A stretch of 64,000 nucleotides of DNA from Siphonodentalium dalli (Eukaryota > Mollusca > Scaphopoda > Gadilida > Siphonodentaliidae): contig CP136061.1 of NCBI GenBank assembly GCA_032622095.1, positions 20,772,991 through 20,836,990 of the forward strand, given 5' to 3'. The position numbers were made by a program, and so were the translations under genes. Under the pieces are notes generated by a model. That model did not search any database, had not been told where the DNA came from, and saw only the letters and a program-made list of their open reading frames with translations. Numbering within the stretch: position 1 is the stretch's first letter; every line of letters starts with the position of its first letter. Below, piece by piece: positions 50,401 through 62,400 of this stretch.

Positions 50401-53400
50401 GTGTTCTCCTTCATTTATGGCGGCTTTGTATAAAGGTAGCCTAATTTGTGTTGGGGGATATTGACCTTCACATGTGGAAGTTTATTGTGTGTCTGGACGA
50501 GAACGGTTAGTCATCATTTTTTGCCATACACCTAAAAGCCGGTATTTGTGTTAGGTTCACCTTTGTCGGATTGTTCGACTTCTGTTTCTGAGATGAGCCA
50601 TACATCTCTGGAGGATGATGTGGGTGTAATGTATGTAGCCATATACTAAGTAGTTGGGGTGATTAATTACAAGATTATATATACCGTACCGGCCGGTGGA
50701 TAAATCGCATCGTTGGATAAGTCGCATTGAATTTTGAAGCTTAAAAGGTTGCCTTTTGGCTCTTTCTGTTGTATACGTCGCACCTATTCCAGTGACTTGT
50801 AAGGGAACATCAAAATGACAGATTGACCTGGATTTAGAGTTATTTAGAGCAGAGGAAGCATTTTTTTTTAAATAGAATTTATCACAGACGTAAAAATGAA
50901 CGAACATTCCACCAATGCTTCCGGTATTCCCAATGTGATTTGGGGGAATTCCCAAGCAGGGGAGATAACATTGGTTCATTTTCATTAGGAGTGTGTGGGA
51001 ACATGGATTATAAAACTTATTATTTTGACTTGAATGATGTTTGGACTAACTAACACCAAACTCTCGTTCTGCGGGCCGATTACCATGTTCATTTGCGAAG
51101 TTTATCACTTTCAACTTGTATGAACTTTCGTAACTTAGATGTTTCCTTTTGATGCCACGTTTATCCATTTTTAATTCGAAGAAAACTGATAGGTATAATG
51201 AAGCACGATGTCGTTTGAATAGTTTTAAGGTATGAGGAAAGACACAAAATATCCTATCATTTATAGGAATTTAAAACTGAGACTCGGCTTACTGTTGTTT
51301 TAGGATAATGGCCTCGTTAATTTAGTTGTCGCCTAATTGACGCGAAGCATGAATAAAAACGCTTTGGGCTAATAGTGATGCAATGCACTCTTCAGTATTA
51401 AGTGTCAACTACTCAACGTGGGGATTAAATGTTATGCGTACTCGGTGTTAATGTACTTTCATTATCGTTACAGGATACTGAGGGCGTTACTATCAACCAT
51501 CTAGGTAACTAACAATGGTAGCATCTACACAACAGTGGTGCGACTTGTGAAAGTTCTGTTGGAAACAGAGGCACAGTGACTGTTTGTTGTAATGGCTCAG
51601 CAACTAAAAACGCCCCCAGTATTGGAGGATGAGGACAGTTATATGGAATGGAGCACAGACATAAAAATATGGCAGTTATACACAGAGTTAGATAAGAAAA
51701 AGCAGGGACCGGCTTTGTATCTGACATTGACAGGACGTTCTCGCGATTGTGTACGTGATTTGACTGCGGAGCAGATTGGGTCTGATGATGGTGTTAAGAA
51801 CATAACACAGAAGCTTGATTCATTGTACTTGAAGGACGTGAACACTCGGGCATATATCGCATTCAAAGAGTTTTACGATTATCGCCGACCCTCTGGTGTG
51901 AGTGTAACAGACTTCATCGTCAAATTTGAATATCTTTATCATAAACTGCAACAGTTTGAAATGAAACTACCTGAAGGTGTTCAAGCATTCTTCCTTCTCA
52001 ACGCTGTGAATGTATCTGAGGACAATGAGAAATTAGCACGAGCTACAATAGGTGAATTGACTTACGCAAATATGAAAGAAAAGATCAGAAAAATATTCGG
52101 TGATCCAGGAGCGTCTGAAGGTGGCAATGTTCCCAGCGTTAAAAGTGAACCTGTGTTTGCAGCTGAACATGTGCATCAATCTACTGGTTATTCTCGTAAC
52201 ATGAGAAGTAGAGGACGAGGATTCTATAACGGTGGAAGAGGTCGAGGAGGACGAGGATACTATAGTGGTGAGAGATCAGGAGCTAATGTCGGTAATAAGA
52301 CATATAGTTCAAATCCGATGGATAAAGATGGTAAAGTACTGCGTTGTTTCAACTGTGATTCAACTAAACATCTTTCAAAGAGTTGTCCGCATCCGAAGGA
52401 GAGACGTTCTACGAATGAAAGTACAAAGGAAGTACATATAACTTTATTTAACTCTAAACCAGATCGTGCAATGTCTATTCTGGTACAAGAAACTCTTGGC
52501 ATGGCAGTACTTGATAGCGCATGCACCAAGACAGTTACTGGAGAAGTATGGTTCGATTTATTCATGGACACACTAAATGACAATGAAAAGGAAAAAGTTG
52601 TCACATTACCATCAAGTACAAATTTCAGATTCGGTGATGGTGTTGAAGTGACCTCTAGAAAGATTGTCAAATTCCCAGCTTGTATTGGAGGAACAAATGT
52701 AACAATTGAGGCAAATGTGGTCTCAAATGAGATACCCTTGTTGCTCAGTGGAGCGTCGATGAGACGAGCAAAGATGGTATTGGATTTTCATTCTGATGTG
52801 GCGGAGGTCTTTGGAAATGAAGTAAAATTAAAGTGCACAACTTCAGGACACTATTGTCTACCAATAACTGGTTTTCTTCTTGACAATGTTGACAGAACAA
52901 ATTCTATCATTCTTCACACAGTGGACATTAAAAAACAGACTCGTAGTGAGAAGTTGAAAAAGGCTGTCAAGTTGCACAGACAATTCTCCCATGCTTCTAA
53001 GGAGAAATTGTGTAAGTTAGTGAAGGACAGCAAAGACTTTGATGATGAAGAATTTCTAGAAGTAATACGTGAGTGTTGCGATTCTTGCGAGGTGTGTGAG
53101 AAATTCAAGCGACAGCCGTTGCGTCCTGTTGTTGGCTTGCCTTTGGCGGATAATTTCAACCAGGTTGTGTGCATGGACTTAAAAGAACATATACACAATC
53201 AATCGTGGATTCTTCATTTAATTGATGCTGCCACAAGGTACTCTGCTGCGTGTTTGATTACAACAAAACATCGCGATGAAATTATTCGCAAGATACATCA
53301 GATATGGATTCCGTATTTTGGATGTCCGAAGAAGTTTCTTTCTGATAATGGAGGAGAGTTTTCAAATGATTGCTACCGAGAAATGAATGAAAAATTCAAT

Positions 53401-56400
53401 ATAGAAACCAACACAACAGCTGGAGAATCTCCTTTCAGTAATGGGATCGTAGAAAGACATAATCTCATTTTGGCAGAAACAATGAAGAAAACACTAGAGG
53501 ATGTGAAGTGTGATCCTGATATTGCTCTCTCGTGGGCATTGAGTGCGAAGAATTCTCTGCAGAATCATGGAGGATTCAGTCCAAACCAACTTGTTTTCGG
53601 GCACAACGTCAACATACCGTCAGTTTTAACAGACAAACTTCCTGCGTTGGAATCAACAACATCTAGTGATATAATAAGACAAAATCTTCAAGCGATGCAT
53701 AAAGCTAGGGAGAACTTTATTAAGGCAGAATCGAGTGAACGCATACAGAGAGCACTGAGACATAATGTGAGATCATATTCCGATGAACATTATATAAACG
53801 GTGATAAAGTGTATTACAAGCGAAAAGCTTCAAAGGATGGAAAGGTCCAGGTGTTGTGTTAGGACAGGATGGACAATTTGTTCTAGTGAGACATGGTGGA
53901 GCGTACTATAGAGTTCATCCATGTCAGTTGATGAAAGTGAAAAGTGAGAGACACGATCAGGTGGATAAGAGTGTTAAGTCCAGCAAAGTTGATCAGGAAT
54001 TTGCTTCCAATAGTAAAGTTATACAGGACTGTGATGACAGTGATGAAGAACAGCGTGATGTGAATGAATATTCTGAGGATGAGAATGAGTCAATTACTTC
54101 TTCTGAGGAATCATCGACTGGTGAGGTTGCACCACAAAACATGATTGATCATGATATTAAGAACAATTCAGTGAAGCCAAAGAGGAACAGTTGTGTAAAA
54201 TTCAAGTTAGACTCAAGTGAGAAAGAACTGAATAACATGAAACAGAATGATATGAAACTTGGTGCAACAATCAGTAGTTACGATAATGCACTATTCTTGT
54301 GGCACAATGAAGATGGGACTCTGAAAGGAATTCTTGTCAGCCATGTTGATGACTTTGCCTTTTGCGGAGATGAACAATTTCATTGTAATGTGATTCAGAA
54401 GCTTGAAGGAATATTCAAGATCAGCATGCATGTCAATGGCTCTTTTAAGTATTTAGGGCTGAATGTGTTTCAAACTTCAAAAGGAATTAGTGTCAACCAG
54501 GAACAATATATTCCAACCATCATACCAATTCAGTTGGAAAGACCACATCCTAGTAAGACAGATGAACTGACACAAGGGGAGAAAAAGGAAATGAAGCGAC
54601 TCAGTGGTCAAATGTTGTGGGTGACTTCTCAAACACGTCCAGATTTTAGTTTTGAGAGCTGTATTATCAGTAATATGGGAAAACATCCAACCATACAGAT
54701 GATAGACGAAGCCAACAAAGCATTATCTAAGATGAAATCTACGAAAGCCGATATTAAATTTCCGAATCTAGGCAAACCAGAACTGTTAAAAGTGATCACA
54801 TATTCAGATGCCACGTACGCCAGTTTGAAAGATGGTTCATCACAAGGAGCATTCATTGTATTTCTTCAAGGAAGTAACAACATGATGGTACCAATGACAT
54901 GGCAATCAAAGAAACTTAATCGAGTTACAAAAAGTCCTTTGGCATCGGAGACATTGGCTTTGAGTGAGGCAGCGGATGCTGGATTTCTGGTATCGTCATT
55001 GGCACAAGAAGTGTTTGGACTACCATCGCTTCCTCTTGTATTGTGTTACACAGACAATGCATCCTTAAAAGACACATTACAAACGTCTAAAACGGTTACA
55101 GACCGACGTCTGAGGGTTGATATAGCAAGACTGAGAGAAATGGTCAGAGAGAATGAAATTGAAGTTTTCTGGATAAATGGCAAGAAACAACTTGCAGACT
55201 GTCTGACAAAACGTGGCGCTTCCTCTAAGGAATTACTGGAAGTGCTACAGAAGTCAATGTTGTAGATGATGGATGTAGAACTGTAAATATTGTATATAGG
55301 ACAATTTCTGTGCTGTTTATTCTTCAAAGAAAAAGAAAAACAAAACAAACAAACAAACAAACAAAAACAAAAACAATTAAGATGTTATAACGACTTCTGT
55401 AAAAGACAAGAAGAAGCAGCGGCATTGGAACGATTTCTTTAGAAGACAAGTAGAAGAAGCAGCAGCAATGTTAATGTACTTTCATTATCGTTACAGGATA
55501 CTGAGGGCGTTACTATCAACCATCTAGGTAACTAACACTCGGTACAGCATAAAATAATGTTTATGTAATATAAACAGGAGTTCGCACATAAGCCTCATTA
55601 AAATATGAGAACACGCTGTCCAGACATGCATTTAGAGTCTTTGGGGCTTTAACTATGCTCATTCCAGGGCTTTAAATAAACATTCCGATGTGACGTCATC
55701 GGCTAGAAGTTTGCAGACATCAAAGAGATCACATACCGCAGTCATTGAATGTGGGTCACTCATGCACGTGTTACACAGTCAGGTCAAGGACGCCCACTGT
55801 TTGTGAATTTGCTGCTGTTTACGGTTGAATTCTTAGATATTAATACATATAATACGATATATATGTTTTAAATGTCGGACAGGGAATATAATAAAGACAA
55901 AGTACATATGAGGATGGGGTATTTATTTATTTTTTGTATACCGAATTGTATTATTTTATCGCGTTGCAGTTAGTTTGCGTCGGCATTTTCTCCCGTTATT
56001 TACCTGTGATCGCAGTTGATTCCTCAAAATTCGGCTGAAAATATGCCCCTCATTGACTTACCGATCTATAAGTCGCAGGAGGATTTTAATAGGGCAAATT
56101 GGGGTAAAAAGATGCGACTTATCCACCGGCCGGTACGGTATATATAGCAGATATGGCACAGTAGCATGTTATATATAGGTCTCCGAAATATGCCGACTGT
56201 TGCTCTTTGAACATGTCTGGGACTATACGCTTTGGTGGCCGTGTGTGGAGTGGATGTCAGACTTTGAGTCGCAAGGCATGCTCGCAGCCATGGGCCTGGG
56301 TTCAGATCCCACCCAATCCCAATAAAATTTGCACTGTCTCAAAAATTACATTTGCTTACAAGATTTTACTTTAGCAAGGGAAGCCGAACTGTCTTAGTAA

Positions 56401-59400
56401 AGCGTAAGTTGGTATGATGTCGTAAGTAAATTGCTTGTTAAGTATGATAACTTAGGCAAATAGGTATTTGGTGTACCAATACTTTTTGTATTAAAATATA
56501 ATGTAACTGATTTTGCTTGGGTTAAGCTCTTCAGGTGACATCTGTAAATCTGTAAATCAAGATGGGTGCATTGAGTATGATACATGTGTTATATATACAT
56601 ATGTGTGATATGCTCTGTGTGGATAGCGTCATTAAATTCACCCTCAGGGAGCCTCATTCTGAAAATGTCCAGCATTACACTCTCAGGCCTGCCTTTGTGC
56701 ATGGAAGATTACCGTGTGCCCATTGTTGGCCCATTGGCAATATTTTTGGGACCATTTCATAGTTTTTTAGCTCGAATTAGCCCGAATGGCAGTGCTGGTG
56801 ACAACCAAAGCTATTGCGGAATACATTCTAGCTTGTTACCTTTTCAGTTTTTAAGGAATATATTCTAGCTATTACCTTTTCAGTTTTTCCATTTCTTCAG
56901 GGTTCCTTAGAGTTGATCCCATCTGATTTTTTCTGTTTACAAATTCATTGAGAACAAGATCTCGGCACGGCATCTGTAAATCAAGATGGGGCATTGAATA
57001 TGATACATGTGTTATATACACAATGTGCTTGTATTGATTCATGTATCGCGATGAGGTAGTTTTCATGGCCATATAGCGATGTGACAAACTTGGAAATTAG
57101 CCGAGTTGTGATACATGAATCGTTACAAACACATTGTGTATATAACACATTTATCTACCATTCTACCATTTTATGAGTTTATTAGATACCGAAATCATTG
57201 GATTTGTGGCCTGACCTTCTGGGAAGTATCTATAGTCTCAAATAACTTTGTTTGTAGTAACTTTCTCCCTTCTCTTCAGTTTCTATATCCCCTAATTTGC
57301 AGAAGATAATATGCATAATTGAGGTGACTAATGGATGAACATCACCAACTTCAATTGGGGAACTTCAATCTAATCCTAGGTCTAATCCATAGAAGTTGAG
57401 GCCTAAAAAGAATGAGGTTCCCAGAGAGTGAATGTGGTGATGCTAGCCTTCCATGCGGGAGAGTGTCACTAAATTCACCCTCTGTGGACCTCATTTTGCA
57501 AATGACACACACACTATTTATTTACAGGCTTCGATGGCTCCATGATGTTAACACAGGCTGGAACTGGTGTATTTGGTGATAAAACATCAACAGGTATGGA
57601 ATAAATTCCACAAGGTGCGCTACCATCACCAAATTCACCCTCTGGGGACCTCATTCTGCTTAGGCCTCAACTAAGACACAAATTGAATTTCCCTAGTTGA
57701 ACTTGGTGATGTTCACTCATTAGTCACCTCGATTATGAATTTTATCTTCTGCACATTAATGGATATAGAAACTAATAAGTGAAAAAGTAACTAAAAACAA
57801 TGTTAATTTGAGACTGTAGATACTTCCCAGAAGATGAGGCCTCAGCAGATTGAGGTCCCCAGAAGGTGAATTTGGTGATGCTAGCCCACTATGCGGGATA
57901 GCGTCATTAAATTCACCCTCTGGGGACCTCATTCTAAAAATGACATACACACTATTTCAAGGTTTGGAGGCGAACCCACAAATTTACGAAGTCATAAGCT
58001 GCTAAACCACAAAAATTTATAGCAACGAAATTAAAGCCATTTACAGTAGTTGAATAATAATTTGATGGAATTCCGACCTTTTCTAACTGCACAGAGATGA
58101 AAGCCTCGGGAGATCGTGTTGGAGCGTTATCAGGCTTTGATCCTTGTGTCGTCCCTTCAGTTCTGCTCGACATTCCGGTCATCTGCGTCAACGAGCTCTT
58201 CTCACTCTTACTTTCTGTTGGGCTAGCCCTTCCACTGTAGACAAGGAAAAAACACAGATAAACTAATCAATAAAGAAACACAGATAAACTAATCAATCAT
58301 AATAATGTTAATATTAATAGCTTTGTTCAGAGAAATGTACAGATCTTTTACAATGTGTTTGCCGGGAATCTATCTCGTCATCTGAGTCAAGGAGCTCTTC
58401 TCACACTTACTAGCAGTTTCTGTTTGGCTAATTCTTCCACCGTAGACAGAAGGAATAAAAGGTCGCAGACCACATGTCCCCCGACTCGAGTGGTAAACTT
58501 CATGATTGGATTTGTTAGAAGGATACTATTTGCAACAATGTTATACAGTATATAGATGTTGCCCACCACCGCAAAATTTCTTGGACAAAACAACCCGATG
58601 AACATACGCATGCAAACGCGAAAAAAATGATATTTTTGTATTAGCTATATAGATGTTGCAAATCACCAACATGTTAGGAACAATATCCCAGAGTTTCAAA
58701 TCTCTACATTTAAAACTGTAGGAGGAGTTGATTACACCATGAAGGTACCCAATCTCATCCAAAAGGCAAAAATGTTCCAAATTTTCTAAGTCGAAAACCC
58801 CCCAAAAATATGGAAAAAATGATATTTTTTATTAGCTATATAGATGTTGCAAATCACCAACATGTTAGGAACAATATCCCAGAGTTTCAAATCTCTACAT
58901 TTAAAACTGTAGGAGGAGTTGATTACACCATGAAGGTACCCAATCTCATCCAAAAGGCAAAAATGTTCCAAATTTTCTAAGTCGAAAACCCCCCAAAAAT
59001 ATGGAAAAAATGAAATTTTTTATTAGCTATATAGATGTTGCAAATCACCAACATGTTAGGAACAATATCCCAGAGTTTCAAATCTCTACATTTAAAACTG
59101 TAGGAGGAGTTGATTACACCATGAAGGTACCCAATCTCATCCAAAAGGCAAAAATGTTCCAAATTTTCTAAGTCGAAAACCCCCCAAAAATATGGAAAAA
59201 ATGATATTTTTTATTAGCTTTATAGATGTTGCAAATCACCAACATGTTAGGAACAATATCCCAGAGTTTCAAATCTCTACGTTTAAAACTGTAGGAGGAG
59301 TTGATTACACCATGAAGGTACCCAATCTCGGACGCACGGACGGACGGACGCACGGACGCACAGACGCACGGACGCACGGACGGACGAGGGTCATTTCTAT

Positions 59401-62400
59401 AGTCCTCCGACGGAAACGTCGGGGGACAATCAAGAGAGAGACTAAATCCAACTAAAGTTAATAGATAGGTTTAGATAAATGTATAAGTGGTTTTCAGATC
59501 TGTGTTGCCAAAAAATAACACAAATATCAATCTTATCAGTCAATTGCAACATCACCTATAGAGAGTCTAATTAGGAGATTTATAAGCACATTAAGCCTTT
59601 CAATTGTGAATGGATTAAATGTTTAAATTGGAATTGCCAATACTTAATTTGTACAGGTATGTTGATGATAAAATTGAGCAAAACACCTCAGATTTATATT
59701 CAGTCACGTTGAACTTATTATTTGAACATTCCCCAAGAGAATTACTCATTAAATTGTTGAAGTCTTATATCTGCATTACATTAAACTATAAATTCAGCTT
59801 AATTTGAGTTTGAGATATATTGGTAAAAACAAACTGGGAATTAATTCTATAGATTTCATGAAAGTGACAGGCCACAGAATTTAGTGGTGAGAATTTACCT
59901 CTTTTTCTCCGTTTCCTTCTTAGGTTGACAGAAGTGAGCTTGTTGTACAGCACATACCAGCATGTTCTTATGAGCAATCTGAGACTTCAGGACGACCTGA
60001 AAACTCTCCAGACCTCCTGGACGCAGCACCTGATGCAAGAAATATGTTAAATTATCAACTACATCAACATTAATCTCTTAGAAGAATTCATATTCAGATA
60101 ATAAATAAATAAATGGCCTATTGTTGAACTTATTATCTGAACATTTCCTTAGAGAACTCTTGCCAATGCAAAAAAAAAGATGGTTAAATTAGTTTAATCT
60201 TCAATTGTTGTGTTGTTCAAATAATATAAGTAAATGATAAACAGATAATACTCCATGGATTCCCATTCATTTATTTCTGATAATGTTATAATAATAAGAC
60301 CAAAGATTATTTACTGAACTTGTTAGCTGAACATCACTAAAAAGGAAATAAAACATCAAACAGTATTCAGGTATGATAGGGTTAATTACCTGGAGAATAC
60401 TCTGTGGATACCCATTTATGTACTTGTTGTGATGTTACGAAAATAAGACTCATATTGAGTTATCATAGGGTTAATTACCTGGAGAATACCTTCCCTGCTT
60501 CTGAATGAGAACCTGCCAACATGACTTTCATCAATTTCATGAATGGCCAAATATAATGCTGAAGTTGTGTACCTAGAGTAAAATATGAACGGCTAAATAT
60601 ATTGCTGAAATTGTGTACCTGGATTAAAGCATGAAATTAACCCTTTTGTGACAGGAGCTGTGGTGGTGAAGCATTGAAGATCCTGTGCCAGTGCATTCTC
60701 TTATATATGTGAGTCTCCCATAGGGAGCCTTCCATATATAAGAATATGCACTGGCTTACATGATCAAGGTAAATATTGTTAGGTCAATATATGCGAGGCA
60801 CCTTATGGGAGACTCGCATATTTAAGAGAATGCATTGGCACCGGGTTTTCGCAAAAATTCAGGAAGCTCCAGTCATCAAAGGGTTAATCATGATAATTGG
60901 ATCTTCTGAAATGCCCGGTTAGAACTTCTGAGTACTCTATTATGTATATGGCATCAAAGAGATGCATTCGCAGGCATCAAGTTTCTAACTGCAGCTCGTG
61001 ATTGTAACATTCCAATTCAAGGCCTGTCACATGAAAACGTGGAACCAATCAGAAAGGGAAGAATGAATGTGACAAAGCAAAACATCATTGACCATCGGTG
61101 CCATGACAGTGTTCTGAACATGATTTCAAGAGTAAAAGAATCTCAGCCACATCTAAAATGTACTGGATAAATTTTGTACCTCTGATGCTGTCATGTTATC
61201 ATGTTATCATGTCCAGGGGCTAGGCACACGGATGGGAATGAGAGCAAACAATAATGGCTGTCTCGTATGAGACAATATGACATCTTATTTTTAACCCTTT
61301 CATGAATGGAGATGCCTGGTGCGCATTAACCCTTTACCCAACAAACCGGCCAAAACCGGCCAAATAAAGCTTCAACAGCCTAAAATATATTGGGTCTGTC
61401 TCAATAAAACCATACAAATATGGATATCATTGGAACCGGCTCCTTGACCACATTGTGGTAGTTACAGTTATGCCCTGTGCCAATGCATTCTCTTATATAT
61501 GCGAGTCGACCATAGGTCGCCTCGCATATATAAGAGAATGCATTGGCCTAAAAAAAATCTTTTTCTTACATTCTTTAACAATTTTATAATTTTTAATGTG
61601 TTAAGCCAATGCATTCTCTTATATATGCGAGGCGACCTATGGTCGACTCGCATATATAAGAGAATGCATTGGCACAGGGCCGTTCTGTTGGGTAAAGGGT
61701 TAAAGATCCTGTGCCAGTGCATTCTCTTATATATGTGAGTCTCCCAAAAGGGAGCCTCACATATATAAGAGAATGCACTGGCTTACAAGGTCAAGGTAAA
61801 TATTCTTAGGCCAATGCATTTTCTTATAAATGCAAGGCTCCCTATGGGCGACTCACATATATAAGAGAATGCATTGGCAGTGTTTTCGCAAAATTTCAGG
61901 AAGCTCCAGTCATGAAAGGGTTATAGATCACTACTTTGGCAAATAGATCACATCTTCTACAAAAGGAAGATCTACTTATCCCGACTTATAATAATCACTA
62001 ACTCACTGCAAGCTGTGCTATTTATAAAGAACAAGTGCACCGCTGGGCGGAGGTAACGCCCCCGACTGTACAATCAGAGAGGATTTTTCTTATTTTTGTG
62101 CAAATGCTTATTAAATGGCACTTTGTAAAGTTATGTTATTCATGAGTAAACAATCCAAAATCAAGTTATCATCTGGAAACCAAAAAAAGTAGCAGAAAAC
62201 CTGAATTTTCTAAGTCCAAAAAGGGGCGTAACTCTGGAAAAAATGGGCGGACGAAACCACGGCTATGGGGAAATCTTGTCCCCCCGGCTGGTCTATTGGC
62301 ATACCACATATCAACTGAATTGAATTAGCGAAACCAAAGTTATGAGTTGAAACGTTCGTATGCCAAAGAAAACCTGAATTTTCTAAGTCCAAAAAGGGGC

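Larger units (their letters stand above)
51441..55542 (+). mobile_element. copia-type (Ty1/copia) LTR retrotransposon with 69-bp LTRs
   Basis: Element 51446-55537 between two CTCGG target duplications (51441-51445, 55538-55542). The LTRs are identical, 69 bp each, begin TGTTA and end TAACA. Directly after the left LTR, TGGTAGCA (51516-51523) matches the 3' end of initiator tRNA-Met and is the likely primer-binding site; a purine-rich GTAGAAGAAGCAGCAGCAA precedes the right LTR. Gene order Gag, protease, integrase, RT, RNase H is copia-type. The element is defective (frameshift near 53840, RT front half missing). GalEa-like copia elements of marine invertebrates are candidates for its clade, but that needs a tree. 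Confidence 0.93.
50682..56140. mobile_element. TIR element, second copy, split by a copia retrotransposon
   Basis: Inverted ends TACCGTACCGGCCGGTGGAT / CACCGGCCGGTACGGTA within TATA sequence, subterminal AAGTCGCAT words. Without the copia insertion and its 5-bp duplication it would be about 1.36 kb, close to the copy at 36283-37677, which shows the corresponding unoccupied site. Confidence 0.8.

Noticed and set aside
58541-59377. Four similar small proteins starting MEHFCLLDEIGYLHG
   Set aside because: These are frames through 191-bp tandem DNA units of a pearl-like element, with no sign of coding selection.
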